This document shows positions 15,943-24,971 of a stretch of 64,000 bases of DNA, piece by piece (the stretch's first letter is position 1; each line of letters begins with the position of its first letter). Both the position numbers and the translations under genes were made by a program. Origin of the DNA: Hydrogenophaga sp. (GTDB taxonomy: Bacteria > Pseudomonadota > Gammaproteobacteria > Burkholderiales > Burkholderiaceae_C); contig JAABQG010000005.1 of NCBI GenBank assembly GCA_011391595.1, positions 1 to 64,000 of the forward strand. The letters run 5' to 3'. The notes below the pieces were generated by a model. It saw only the letters and a program-made list of their open reading frames with translations. It ran no database searches and was not told the origin of the DNA.

Positions 15943-18543
15943 ATGCTTGCGCTACTCCGAACCTTCTCATGGCAGGAACTGCGCCACCACCGCTGGCGCA
16001 ATGCCGCGGCCGTGGTGGCGGTGATGCTGGGCGTGGCGCTGGCGTTCTCGGTGCACCTGATCAACGCCTCGGCGCTGGGCGAGTTTTCCAGCGCGGTGCG
16101 CTCGGTCAACGGCCAGCCCGACCTGGAGCTGCGCAGCGTGCAGGGGCGCCTGGACGAGGCGCTGTTCCGGCGCGCGGCGAACCATCCACAGGTGGCGCTG
16201 GCCAGCCCGGTGCTGGAGCTGGGCAGCACCGCGCTGGATGCGAGCGGCAAACGCCTGCCCTTGCGCGTGGTGGGGGTGGACCCGCTGGTGGTGGCGTCGA
16301 TTGCGCCGGCACTGATGCCCGTGCCTGGCGCGATGGCCGACCGGCTGGCCGTGCTGTCGCCGGCCACCGTGTTCCTGAACCCGGCGGCGGTCAACGCGCT
16401 GATGCCCGGCGGGCCAGCCGCCGGCGCACCCGGCGCCCCCCTGCGGCTGCAAAGCGCGTTGACGCTGCGTGCGGTAACCGTCGCCGGTACCGTGAACGCG
16501 GGCGGCGCGCCGCTGGCGGTGATGGACATCGGCGCGGCGCAAGACCTGTTTGGCGCCGCCGGGCAGCTCAGCCGCATCGACCTGCGCCTGTTGCCCGGCA
16601 CGGAGCAGGCTGCGTTCATCGCCTCGCTGCAATTGCCCCCGGGGGTGACGGCCGGCGAGCCGGGCGACGCGGCTGAGCGGGTCAGCAACCTGTCGCGCGC
16701 GTACCGGGTCAACCTGACGGTGCTGGCGCTGGTGGCGCTGTTCACCGGGGCGTTCCTGGTGTTTTCCGTGCTGTCGCTCAGCGTGGCGCGCCGGGCACAA
16801 CAGTTCGCCTTGCTCGGCGTGCTCGGCCTCACCCCGCGCGAGCGGCTGCGGCTGGTGCTGGTCGAATCGCTGCTGCTGGGCGTGGCGGGCAGCGCGGCCG
16901 GCATTGCCCTGGGCAGCGCGCTGGCGGCGCTGGCGCTGCGCCTGCTCGGCGGAGACCTGGGAGGCGGCTTCTTTGCCGGCGTGGCCCCACCCCTGCAGTG
17001 GGATGGCACGGCTGCGCTCGTCTACGGCCTGCTGGGCGTCGCGGCGGCCGGCGTGGGCGGCTGGTGGCCCGCGCGTGCCGCGCAAAGCCTGCCGCCGGCG
17101 CAGACGCTCAAGGGCCTGGGCGCTGCGCTGCACACCGGACAGCACCGCGCCGTGCCGCTGCTGCTGATCGCCGCCGGGGTGCTGCTGGCACAGACCCCGC
17201 CGGTCTTCGGTATTCCGCTGGCCGCCTATGTATCGGTCGGCCTGCTACTGGTCGGCGGCATCACCGCCTTGCCCTGGCTGATCGCGCTGGGGTACGACCG
17301 GCTGGCGCCGCGGATGGCGCAACGCCTGCTGCCGATGCTGGCGGTGGAGCGCGCGCGCCGGGTGCGCGAGAGCGCGGCGGTGGCCGTGAGCGGTGTGGTG
17401 GCCTCGCTGAGCCTGGCCGTGGCGCTGACGGTGATGGTGGCGAGCTTTCGCGACTCGGTGACCCAGTGGCTCGACGTGGTGCTGCCGGCCGACCTGTATG
17501 TTCGCACCGCCCTGGCCACCGGCGCCGCCGACACCGTGTATTTCCCGCCAGAACTGGTGCAGGCCATCGCGCAATTGCCGGGTGTGAAGCGAGTCGGCAC
17601 GCAGCGCTTCGTGCCCCTGCAGCTGGACCCGGCGCGCCCCGCCGTGCTGCTGATCAGCCGCCCCCTGGACGACCCGGCGCGCGGCACAGCGCTGGTGGGC
17701 GAGGCGCTGCCCGTGCCCGAGGGCCGGATCGGCATCTGGGTCAGCGAAGCCATGGTGGACCTGTATGCCGCCCGCCCTGGCAGCGTGTTTTCACCACTTT
17801 CAGTCTCTTTTGGGGCCAATCCCAGCGTCGCACGGTCTTCATCAGCTACGTTTTTCGTAGCGGGTGTGTGGCGCGACTACGCCCGCCAATCCGGCGCTAT
17901 CATCATCGACCGGCGCGACTACGAGCGCCTGACCGGCGACCGGCGCGTGAACGACCTGGCCCTGTGGCTGGCGGAGGGCGCAGACCCGGCCCAGGTGCAG
18001 GCCGCCGTGCGCCGCGCTGCGTTGCCGCCGCCGGACGCGGGCAACAGCGCGCAGGGCACGGTCGGCCTGGACACGCTGCTCGAATTCGCCTCGGCCAGCC
18101 AGATCCGCGCTACCTCGCTGCGCATCTTTGACCGCAGCTTCGCCGTCACCTACTGGCTTCAGGCCGTGGCCATCGCCATCGGCCTGTTCGGCGTGGCGGC
18201 CAGCTTCAGCGCGCAGGTGCTGGCGCGGCGCAAGGAATTCGGCCTGCTGGCGCACCTTGGCCTGACCCGGCGGCAGATTCTGGCCGTGGTGGCCGGCGAA
18301 GGCGCCGCCTGGACCGCCATGGGCGCGCTGGCCGGGCTGTTCCTGGGGCTGGCCGTGTCCGTGGTGCTGGTCAAGGTCGTCAACCCGCAGAGCTTCCACT
18401 GGACCATGGACCTGGCCGCGCCCTGGTGGCGCCTGCTGGCGCTGTGCGCCGCCGTGGTGGCGGCCGGCACGGTCACCGCCTGGCTGGCCGGGCGGGCGGC
18501 AGCGGGACGGGATGCGGTGCTGGCGGTAAAGGAGGATTGGTGA
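15943..18543 (+). CDS. FtsX-like ABC transporter permease (AttFG/YbbP-like)
   Basis: An 866-residue membrane protein. A first helix at about 20-40 precedes a large periplasmic domain. A first FtsX block of hydrophobic segments follows (about 260-400), then further segments near 405-450 and 475-510, a second periplasmic domain and a C-terminal FtsX block (about 735-850, LARRKEFGLLAHLGLTRRQI). This double-FtsX plan is that of large permeases that move lipids or lipoproteins or transmit force. Its ATPase is probably the gene at 14637. The start has no Shine-Dalgarno sequence; CACAAT ends eight bases upstream. Residues 627-636 (PSVARSSSAT) are encoded by a dispersed-element copy in the second periplasmic domain. 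Confidence 0.88.
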   Translation: MLALLRTFSWQELRHHRWRNAAAVVAVMLGVALAFSVHLINASALGEFSSAVRSVNGQPDLELRSVQGRLDEALFRRAANHPQVALASPVLELGSTALDASGKRLPLRVVGVDPLVVASIAPALMPVPGAMADRLAVLSPATVFLNPAAVNALMPGGPAAGAPGAPLRLQSALTLRAVTVAGTVNAGGAPLAVMDIGAAQDLFGAAGQLSRIDLRLLPGTEQAAFIASLQLPPGVTAGEPGDAAERVSNLSRAYRVNLTVLALVALFTGAFLVFSVLSLSVARRAQQFALLGVLGLTPRERLRLVLVESLLLGVAGSAAGIALGSALAALALRLLGGDLGGGFFAGVAPPLQWDGTAALVYGLLGVAAAGVGGWWPARAAQSLPPAQTLKGLGAALHTGQHRAVPLLLIAAGVLLAQTPPVFGIPLAAYVSVGLLLVGGITALPWLIALGYDRLAPRMAQRLLPMLAVERARRVRESAAVAVSGVVASLSLAVALTVMVASFRDSVTQWLDVVLPADLYVRTALATGAADTVYFPPELVQAIAQLPGVKRVGTQRFVPLQLDPARPAVLLISRPLDDPARGTALVGEALPVPEGRIGIWVSEAMVDLYAARPGSVFSPLSVSFGANPSVARSSSATFFVAGVWRDYARQSGAIIIDRRDYERLTGDRRVNDLALWLAEGADPAQVQAAVRRAALPPPDAGNSAQGTVGLDTLLEFASASQIRATSLRIFDRSFAVTYWLQAVAIAIGLFGVAASFSAQVLARRKEFGLLAHLGLTRRQILAVVAGEGAAWTAMGALAGLFLGLAVSVVLVKVVNPQSFHWTMDLAAPWWRLLALCAAVVAAGTVTAWLAGRAAAGRDAVLAVKEDW
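17821..17849 (+). repeat. Dispersed 29-bp element, copy 3 (inside FtsX-like permease)
   Basis: CCCAGCG, 17 bases, GCTAC, with an AT-rich arm that can fold back (TACGTTTTTCGTA). It is in frame, reading Pro-Ser at CCCAGC as in the mutL and exporter copies. The surrounding 80 bp (17785-17865) are less GC-rich than the rest of the gene. Confidence 0.75.
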
Positions 18544-19637
18544 TGCGCAGGCGTTCGCTGCTGGTCACGGGTGCCTTGGGTCTCAGCCTGGGAGCCTCTG
18601 GCGCCGCGGCAGCGCAGCCAACCGTGTCGGCCCTGCCGCGCCGCACCCTCGTCTTCCCGCGCGATCATGGCGCACACCCGGAATTGCGCACGGAATGGTG
18701 GTATGTCACCGGCCACGCACGCTCGGGCGCCGGTGCGGGCGCGCGGGAATTCGGCTTTCAGGTCACTTTCTTCCGCTCCCGCGTGGACGCCACGCAGGGC
18801 ATGGGTTCGGCCTTTGCCGCAAAACAGTTGATCTTTGCCCATGCGGCGGTGACCGACGTGCAGGGCCGCAAGCTCTGGCACGACCAGCGCATTGCGCGCC
18901 AGGGCTTTGGCGTGGCAGAGGCCAGCCTGAGCGATGGCGCGCTGAAACTGCGCGACTGGTCGCTGGCGCGCTCGCCGGCTGACAACGCGTGGCAAGCCCG
19001 GGTCAACGGTGGCAACTTTGCCCTGGACCTGCGCTTCGAGCCGACCCAGCCGCTGCTGCTGCAGGGCGACCAGGGCCTGTCGCGCAAAGGGCCAGAGCCG
19101 GCGCAGGCCAGCTACTACTACAGCCTGCCGCAACTCGCCACGCAAGGCCGTCTCACGCTCAAGGGCCAGAGGTTCGACGTCGCGGGCCTGGCCTGGCTGG
19201 ACCATGAGTGGAGCGAGGCCCTGTTGCACCCCGAGGCCGTGGGCTGGGACTGGATCGGCATGAACCTGTTCGACGGCAGCGCGCTGACCGCCTTCCGCCT
19301 GCGCGACAAGGCCGGGCAGACGGTCTGGGATGGTGGCTCGTTACGGGCGCCTGCAGGCGATGTCTACGCGTTCAGCCGCGGAGAAGTCACGTTCAGCCCG
19401 CAGCGATGGTGGAAAAGCCCGCTGAGCCAGGCGACCTATCCGGTGGAATGGATCGTGCGCACGCCGGCCGATTTCTACACCGTGCGGCCGCTGCTCGACA
19501 ACCAGGAACTCGACAGCCGGGCCTCGACCGGCGCCATTTACTGGGAAGGCCTGTGCGACCTTTTCGACTCCAACGGCCGGCCAGCGGGGCGCGGCTATCT
19601 GGAGATGACGGGCTACGCGCAGCCTCTGCGCCTGTAG
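18543..19637 (+). CDS. AttH/lipocalin-like exported protein (CrtC-type hydratase fold)
   Basis: A 364-residue protein with a twin-arginine-type leader (MRRRSLLVTGALGLSLGASG then AAAAQP). It shows the family motif RTEWWYVTGHA near residue 55, plus FQVTFFRSR, WLDHEWSE and GWDWIGMNLFDG, which define the AttH/carotenoid 1,2-hydratase lipocalin-like superfamily. Members bind or modify hydrophobic molecules. The ATG overlaps the permease stop by one base (TGATG), so this protein probably works with that transporter, presumably as its periplasmic partner or secreted effector. Confidence 0.88.
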   Translation: MRRRSLLVTGALGLSLGASGAAAAQPTVSALPRRTLVFPRDHGAHPELRTEWWYVTGHARSGAGAGAREFGFQVTFFRSRVDATQGMGSAFAAKQLIFAHAAVTDVQGRKLWHDQRIARQGFGVAEASLSDGALKLRDWSLARSPADNAWQARVNGGNFALDLRFEPTQPLLLQGDQGLSRKGPEPAQASYYYSLPQLATQGRLTLKGQRFDVAGLAWLDHEWSEALLHPEAVGWDWIGMNLFDGSALTAFRLRDKAGQTVWDGGSLRAPAGDVYAFSRGEVTFSPQRWWKSPLSQATYPVEWIVRTPADFYTVRPLLDNQELDSRASTGAIYWEGLCDLFDSNGRPAGRGYLEMTGYAQPLRL

Positions 19638-19760
19638 CCCATTCCGGCGGTCGGACGGGCCCGGAAACCCGCATCGAAATTGCGCTGGATCAAGACCCGT
19701 TCCTTGGCGCAGGCCTACAGTGAAAACGGTAGTTCAAGACCCATAAAGACTGGAGATGCC

Positions 19761-21881
19761 ATGACCTCCCCCCTGCTCATTGATTCGATTGAAGCTGCCG
19801 TCGATCACGTCCTGGACACCATTCCTGGTGACATCGTCCTCGGCATTCCGCTGGCTGTTGGCAAGCCCAACACCTTCGTCAACGCGCTCTATCACCGCAT
19901 CAAGGCCAACCCCGCGCGCAAGCTGCGCATCATCACGGCGCTGTCGCTGCTCAAGCCCGTCGGAAAAAGCGAGCTGGAGCAGCACTTCCTCGATCCGTTG
20001 GTCGAGCGGGTGTTTGCCGACTACCCGGACCTGGAGTACGCCAAGGATTCACGGGCCCATACCCTGCCGCCCAACATCGAGGTGCGCGAGTTCTTCATGA
20101 AGACGGGCGACTACATCGGTAACGACGCGGCCCAGCAGGGCTACATCTCGACCAACTACACCTTTGTCGCGCGCGACATGGCGGTGCAGGGCATGAATGT
20201 GATCGCGCAGGCAGTTGGCGCCCAGGGTGAAGGCGACACCCTGCGCCTGAGCATGTCAAGCAACCCCGACATCGTGTGCGAAGTGGTGGAAAACATGCGT
20301 GCCGCCGGCCAGCCCTTGCTGAAAGTCGCCGTGATCAACCGCAAGATGCCTTTCATGCCGAACGGCGCCGAACTGAACCCCGACTTCTACGACGTGGTCA
20401 TCACCGACCCGGCTGGAACGCACACGGTGTTTGGCCCGCCCAACAACAAAGTCAGCGCGGCGGACTACGCCATCGGGCTGCACGCGTCGAGCCTGGTGGC
20501 CGACGGCGGCACGCTGCAGATCGGCATTGGCTCGCTGGGTGACGCAATTGCGCAGGCGCTGATCGTGCGCGACCGGCATGGCCAGGAGTACCGCACCATT
20601 CTGGAATCGGTGTCGCCCGACGGCATTGAAGGGCGGGAACTTGGCCGCTTTGATCAGGGCCTGTATGGCTGCTCGGAGATGTTCGTCAACGGTTTCCTGA
20701 AGCTGATCGAGGCGGGCATCATCCGCCGCGAGGTGTACAACGACACCGTGCTGCAGCAGATGCTCAACGACGGGCGCATTGCGGCTGAAACCGTCACGCC
20801 TGACATGCTGCGCGCCCTGCTGAAGGCCGGGCGCATTGGCACGCCGATGAGCGAGGCCGATGTCGACTTCCTGCGGCGCTTTGGCATCCTGCGCGCCGGG
20901 GTCACGCTCGACGGCAAGGAGTTGGTGCTGGACGATGTGCGTTGCTCGAACGACCTGCTCGATCCGGCCAGCTTCGATGCGATCTGCGAGAAGATGCTGG
21001 GAGCCCGGTTGATCGGCGGCATTTACATGACCGGCGGGTTCTTCCTGGGGCCAAACGACTTCTACGAGCGCTTGCGCAGCATGCCGCCGCAGGAACTGGC
21101 CAAGATCGACATGACGCGCATCGACTTCATCAACCAGCTCTACGGGCAGGGCGACCTCAAGCGTGCGCAACGTCGCAAGGCCCGCTTCATGAACACCACG
21201 ATGATCGCGACGCTGCTGGGCTCGGTGGCCAGCGATGCGCTGGAATCAGGTCAGGTGGTGAGCGGCGTGGGCGGCCAGTACAACTTCGTCGCCATGGCGC
21301 ATGCCCTGCCAGATGCGCGCCTGCTGATGATGCTGCGCGCCACGCACGACAACAAGGACGGCCTCAGGAGCAGCATTGTCTGGAACTATGGCCATGTGAC
21401 GATCCCGCGCCACCTGCGCGACATCATCATCACAGAATACGGCGTCGCGGACGTGCGCGGCCAGCCTGACGGCGAAGTCGTGAAACGGCTGATTGCCGTG
21501 GCCGATTCGCGCTTCCAGGACGAGTTGGTGAAGCAGGCCAAGGCGCACGGCAAGCTGGCGGCCAGCTACGAGGTGCCAGAACAATACCGCAACAATTTCC
21601 CTGAAGCGCTGGAAGCCAAGCTGCATCCGTGGGCCGAGGCCGGACTGCTGCCGCCCTTCCCGTTCGGCACCGACCTGACGGTGGATGAGCTGAAGATCGT
21701 CGGCGCGCTGAAGAAACTCAAACATGCCACGCAGCACCCGAGCGAGTTGCTCGCCGTGGCGTTCAAGAGCTTCTGGGAAGGCAAACAGGCGCCGCAGGCC
21801 TATCTGGAGCGCCTGGGCCTGGCCGAGGCGCACAGCTTCAAGGACGCGGTGATCCGCAGGCTGTTCGCGGGCAATCTGTAG
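19761..21881 (+). CDS. Acetyl-CoA hydrolase/transferase family protein
   Basis: A 706-residue protein, longer than the usual 500-residue acetyl-CoA hydrolases but of a length I associate with Burkholderiales homologues. The start is preceded by GGAG at the correct spacing; the upstream in-frame ATG was rejected. Recognisable segments are QIGIGSLGDAIAQAL and the C-terminal-domain motif VSGVGGQYNFVAMAH followed by GRSSIV-like and EYGVADVRG. The family cleaves acyl-CoA or transfers CoA between carboxylic acids. Which CoA ester is used cannot be told, and no linked pathway genes are adjacent. Confidence 0.85.
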   Translation: MTSPLLIDSIEAAVDHVLDTIPGDIVLGIPLAVGKPNTFVNALYHRIKANPARKLRIITALSLLKPVGKSELEQHFLDPLVERVFADYPDLEYAKDSRAHTLPPNIEVREFFMKTGDYIGNDAAQQGYISTNYTFVARDMAVQGMNVIAQAVGAQGEGDTLRLSMSSNPDIVCEVVENMRAAGQPLLKVAVINRKMPFMPNGAELNPDFYDVVITDPAGTHTVFGPPNNKVSAADYAIGLHASSLVADGGTLQIGIGSLGDAIAQALIVRDRHGQEYRTILESVSPDGIEGRELGRFDQGLYGCSEMFVNGFLKLIEAGIIRREVYNDTVLQQMLNDGRIAAETVTPDMLRALLKAGRIGTPMSEADVDFLRRFGILRAGVTLDGKELVLDDVRCSNDLLDPASFDAICEKMLGARLIGGIYMTGGFFLGPNDFYERLRSMPPQELAKIDMTRIDFINQLYGQGDLKRAQRRKARFMNTTMIATLLGSVASDALESGQVVSGVGGQYNFVAMAHALPDARLLMMLRATHDNKDGLRSSIVWNYGHVTIPRHLRDIIITEYGVADVRGQPDGEVVKRLIAVADSRFQDELVKQAKAHGKLAASYEVPEQYRNNFPEALEAKLHPWAEAGLLPPFPFGTDLTVDELKIVGALKKLKHATQHPSELLAVAFKSFWEGKQAPQAYLERLGLAEAHSFKDAVIRRLFAGNL

Positions 21882-21898
21882 CTTGGCGGGCAGACGGG

Positions 21899-21922
21899 GC
21901 CGCCAGCTTCTACACTGGCGGC
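21899..21922 (+). promoter_or_regulatory. Perfect 8-bp hairpin abutting the ABC exporter start codon
   Basis: GCCGCCAG, an 8-base loop and CTGGCGGC end one base before the ATG at 21924. No T-tract follows, so it is a poor terminator for the acetyl-CoA hydrolase gene. The loop contains most of a -10-like TACACT (21911-21916), so it may instead be a promoter-overlapping operator, or a coincidence. Confidence 0.3.
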
Positions 21923-21923
21923 C

Positions 21924-23786
21924 ATGTCCATACCTTTTCCAGCCGCGCCCGGCACCCGGATCGTGCGCGCCGCGCCGGATAACACCGACCTGGCCAAGCC
22001 GCCGGTCAAGTCGCTGTCCGGCCTGCTCCCCTTTCTGCGGCCGTACCGCGGGCGCATCGCCCTGGCAGGTCTGTTCCTGGTGCTGGCGGCGTTCGCCACG
22101 CTGGCCTTTCCGCTTGCACTGCGCAGCCTGATCGACGGCGGTCTGGTGGCCAGCGCCGCCCCTGGCCTGACGACGCCAGACCGCAGCGCACAGGTGATGG
22201 CCTTGCGCGGGCATTTTTTTGCGCTTTTTTCAGTGGCAGTGGCGTTGGGCATCTTTTCCGCAGGCCGGTTCTACATGGTGAGCTGGCTGGGCGAGCGTGT
22301 CACCGCCGACCTGCGCAATGCGGTCTACGCCCATGTCCTGCGGCAAAGCCCGGAGTTCTTCGAGACCACACAGACCGGCGAGGTGCTCTCAAGGCTGACC
22401 ACCGACACCACCCTGGTGCAGACGGTGGTGGGCTCGTCGCTCAGCATGGGCCTGCGCAATGCCGTGATGGGCGTGGGCGCTCTGGCCATGCTGGTCTGGA
22501 CCAATCCGTGGGTGATGCTGCAGGTGGCCGTCGTGCTGGTGGGCGTGGTACTGCCGAGTCTGTGGTTCGGCCGCCGGGTGCGCAAGCTCTCGCGCGCCAG
22601 CCAGGACCGGGTGGCCGACTCCAGCGCCATTGCTGCCGAGGTGCTCAACGCCATTCCAGTGGTGCAGAGCTACACCGCCGAAGGCCGGGAGGCCGTGCGT
22701 TTCGACCATGCCACGGGACAAGCCTTCCAGACCGCCGTGCGACGGACCCGGGCACGCGCGGTGCTGGTGGCCTTCATCATCATCGCCACTTCCGCCGCAT
22801 TGCTGTGGGGCCTCTACCAGGGCACGCAGGCGGTCATGGAGGGCCGCATGTCGGCCGGACACCTGGGGCAGACGGTGGTCTACGTGATCATCCTGGCAGG
22901 CGCCTTCGCCGTGCTGGGCGAGGTCTACGGCGACCTGCTGCGCGCGGCCGGTGCAACCGAGCGGTTGATGGAGCTGCTGCACAGCCCTTCAAGCATCGTT
23001 TCACCAAAAAATCCAGCTCAACCCAGCGGAAAACGGTCAGGTTCTGCTATTGAATTTGAAAAAATTACATTTCACTATCCGTCCAGGCCGGGGCTGGCCG
23101 CATTGACGGAGTTCTCGCTGAGGATCGCGCCCGGCGAGACAGTCGCGCTGGTCGGCACCAGCGGCGCCGGGAAAAGTACCGTGTTCCAGTTGCTGCTGCG
23201 CTATTACGACGCACAGTCGGGCGCGCTGCGGATTGACGGCAATCCGGTGCAGGCGCTGGCGCTGGACGACCTGCGCCAGCGAATCGCCATCGTGCCCCAG
23301 GACGCCGTCATTTTCTCGACCACGGCGCTAGAGAACATCCGCTATGGGCGCCCCGACGCAACCGATGCTGAAGTCAAGCTCGCCGCCGCGGCCGCTTTCG
23401 CACACGAATTCATCAGCGCGCTGCCCGAAGGCTACGGCACCTTCCTGGGTGAACGCGGCGTGCGATTGTCTGGCGGACAGCGTCAGCGCATCGCGATTGC
23501 GCGGGCCATGCTCAAGAACGCCCCGTTGCTGCTGCTCGACGAAGCCACCAGCGCGCTGGACGCCGAGAGCGAGCGCGTGGTTCAGGCGGCACTCGAGGCC
23601 GTCATGGAAAAGCACAGCGGCCAGCGCACCACGCTGGTCATCGCGCACCGACTGGCCACGGTACAGAAGGCCGATCGCATCGTGGTGCTGGAACACGGTC
23701 GCATTGTCGAGCAGGGCAATCACGAGGCGTTGGTCGCCGCCGATGGCGTGTACGCCCGGCTTGCGGCACTGCAGTTCACCACCTGA
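21924..23786 (+). CDS. ABC transporter, fused membrane and ATPase domains (MsbA-like exporter)
   Basis: A 620-residue half-transporter that would work as a homodimer. Six membrane segments span about residues 45-330, including the coupling region QTGEVLSRLTTDTTLVQ. The nucleotide-binding domain covers 375-620, with Walker A GTSGAGKST, signature LSGGQRQRIAIARA, Walker B LLLLDEATSALD and H-loop IAHRLATV. Lipid or drug export is likely. There is no Shine-Dalgarno sequence and TACACT ends seven bases upstream, so translation may be leaderless. The linker between the domains (about 367-376) contains a dispersed-element copy. Confidence 0.94.
   Translation: MSIPFPAAPGTRIVRAAPDNTDLAKPPVKSLSGLLPFLRPYRGRIALAGLFLVLAAFATLAFPLALRSLIDGGLVASAAPGLTTPDRSAQVMALRGHFFALFSVAVALGIFSAGRFYMVSWLGERVTADLRNAVYAHVLRQSPEFFETTQTGEVLSRLTTDTTLVQTVVGSSLSMGLRNAVMGVGALAMLVWTNPWVMLQVAVVLVGVVLPSLWFGRRVRKLSRASQDRVADSSAIAAEVLNAIPVVQSYTAEGREAVRFDHATGQAFQTAVRRTRARAVLVAFIIIATSAALLWGLYQGTQAVMEGRMSAGHLGQTVVYVIILAGAFAVLGEVYGDLLRAAGATERLMELLHSPSSIVSPKNPAQPSGKRSGSAIEFEKITFHYPSRPGLAALTEFSLRIAPGETVALVGTSGAGKSTVFQLLLRYYDAQSGALRIDGNPVQALALDDLRQRIAIVPQDAVIFSTTALENIRYGRPDATDAEVKLAAAAAFAHEFISALPEGYGTFLGERGVRLSGGQRQRIAIARAMLKNAPLLLLDEATSALDAESERVVQAALEAVMEKHSGQRTTLVIAHRLATVQKADRIVVLEHGRIVEQGNHEALVAADGVYARLAALQFTT
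23022..23050 (+). repeat. Dispersed 29-bp element, copy 4 (inside ABC exporter)
   Basis: CCCAGCG, 17 bases, GCTAT, followed by TGAATTTG. It is in frame in the linker between membrane and ATPase domains. Its AT-rich flanks stand out against the GC-rich gene. Confidence 0.75.
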
Positions 23787-23809
23787 GCTGCCCCGACGCG
23801 TAGCGCGAT

Positions 23810-24250
23810 CTACTGAAGCGTCCCCTTGAGGGCGTCGGGCAGCAACAGCGGCAGCACGGGGACCCCCTCTTCGATCAGGGCCTCCGTTTCCTCCGGCGTC
23901 GCCTTGCCGCGGATGTTTCGTTCCTGTGTTTCGCCGTAGTGCATCTGGCGGGCCACCTCGGCGAAACGCTCGCCGACATCTTCGGAGTGGGCCATAACGT
24001 GGCGCACCATCCTCAACCACTCGGCGTGAGCGCTTGGGCCCGCAGCCACCGGCTCGGCCACCGGTGACTTCACCGTGTCGGACGCCCCGAGGTTCAGTCG
24101 CGGCGCGCTGAGCAACTTGGTAACGGCCGTGTCGTCACACATCGGGCAGGCCACGAGCCCGCGCGCCAACTGGCTCTGGAAGTCATGCTCGGACGCAAAC
24201 CAGCCCTCGAAAGCATGATGGTGTGCGCATTGAAGGTCGAGAACTTTCAT
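23810..24250 (-). CDS. DUF1178 family protein
   Basis: A 146-residue protein starting MKVLDLQCAHHHAFEGWF. The cysteine pair C8 and the CPMCDD pair, with nearby histidines, looks like a small zinc-ribbon-like N-terminus, and the C-terminal segment RNIRGKATPEETEALIEEG is typical of DUF1178. The function of the family is unknown to me. The start overlaps the stop of the Nudix gene (ATGA, 24247-24250), so the pair is co-translated. It converges with the ABC exporter (23 bp gap). Confidence 0.88.
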   Translation of the reverse strand: MKVLDLQCAHHHAFEGWFASEHDFQSQLARGLVACPMCDDTAVTKLLSAPRLNLGASDTVKSPVAEPVAAGPSAHAEWLRMVRHVMAHSEDVGERFAEVARQMHYGETQERNIRGKATPEETEALIEEGVPVLPLLLPDALKGTLQ

Positions 24251-24864
24251 GGCGATACAGCTTCGGTGGCCTCTGGCGCCATCCAATCGAGGGGCCAGGC
24301 GCCGGAAAGCACATTTTGCACCCACAGCATCCCGGCAACGGTCTTCGCATCGGTGACCCGCCCGTCGCGACACCATTGCGCCAACTCATCCGGTGTCGCA
24401 GTGATCACGTCGAGAAACTCGCCCGTGTCCAGTTGGCGTTCACCCAATGTCAGGCTGCGCGCAAACCAGATTTCGATGAACTCGGTGGAATAGGAAATCA
24501 CCGGATGGATCACCCCCGCGCGCGCCCACTCCCTGGCCGAATATCCGGTCTCCTCCTTCAGTTCGCGGCGCGCACAGACGAGGCGGTCTTCGCCCGGTTC
24601 CAGTTTGCCGGCCGGGAATTCGATCATGACCTGTTCGACGGGGTAGCGGTACTGCCGTTCGAGAACGAGCCGGGGTTTACCTGCAAGGTCGTAGAGCAAT
24701 GGGATCACCATGACCGCGCCAGGATGCACCAGATACTCCCGGCTGCTGCTGCGACCATCCGGCAAGCGGACGGCATCGCAGAACGCGTGAAGGAATCGGC
24801 CCTTGAACAGCTCCTCGCGACCGGTCTGGATTTCGATGAGGTGTGCGTCCTTGTCCTTCAACAT
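24247..24864 (-). CDS. Nudix hydrolase, ADP-ribose pyrophosphatase-like
   Basis: A 205-residue enzyme from the ATG at 24864 (GGGG lies nine bases upstream); an in-frame TTG at 24873 is the alternative. The Nudix box is complete: G-KLEPG-E-DRLVCAR-RELKEETGY. The upstream strand VLERQYRYPVEQVMIEFPAG is characteristic of ADP-ribose and related nucleotide-sugar pyrophosphatases. It would clear ADP-ribose-type metabolites. It is transcribed with the DUF1178 gene and lies just downstream of the nuo operon on the same strand (107 bp after nuoN in map terms), where I see no clear terminator. Confidence 0.88.
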   Translation of the reverse strand: MLKDKDAHLIEIQTGREELFKGRFLHAFCDAVRLPDGRSSSREYLVHPGAVMVIPLLYDLAGKPRLVLERQYRYPVEQVMIEFPAGKLEPGEDRLVCARRELKEETGYSAREWARAGVIHPVISYSTEFIEIWFARSLTLGERQLDTGEFLDVITATPDELAQWCRDGRVTDAKTVAGMLWVQNVLSGAWPLDWMAPEATEAVSP

Positions 24865-24971
24865 GGCAATCAACCCCGGCGCCTGAAAAGATGTCGAATC
24901 ACGAAACCGGAAACTCGGACGTCAGGAACGGACGCCCCGAACGCGCGCAAAGCGCCCCGGTCCGAGGACCA

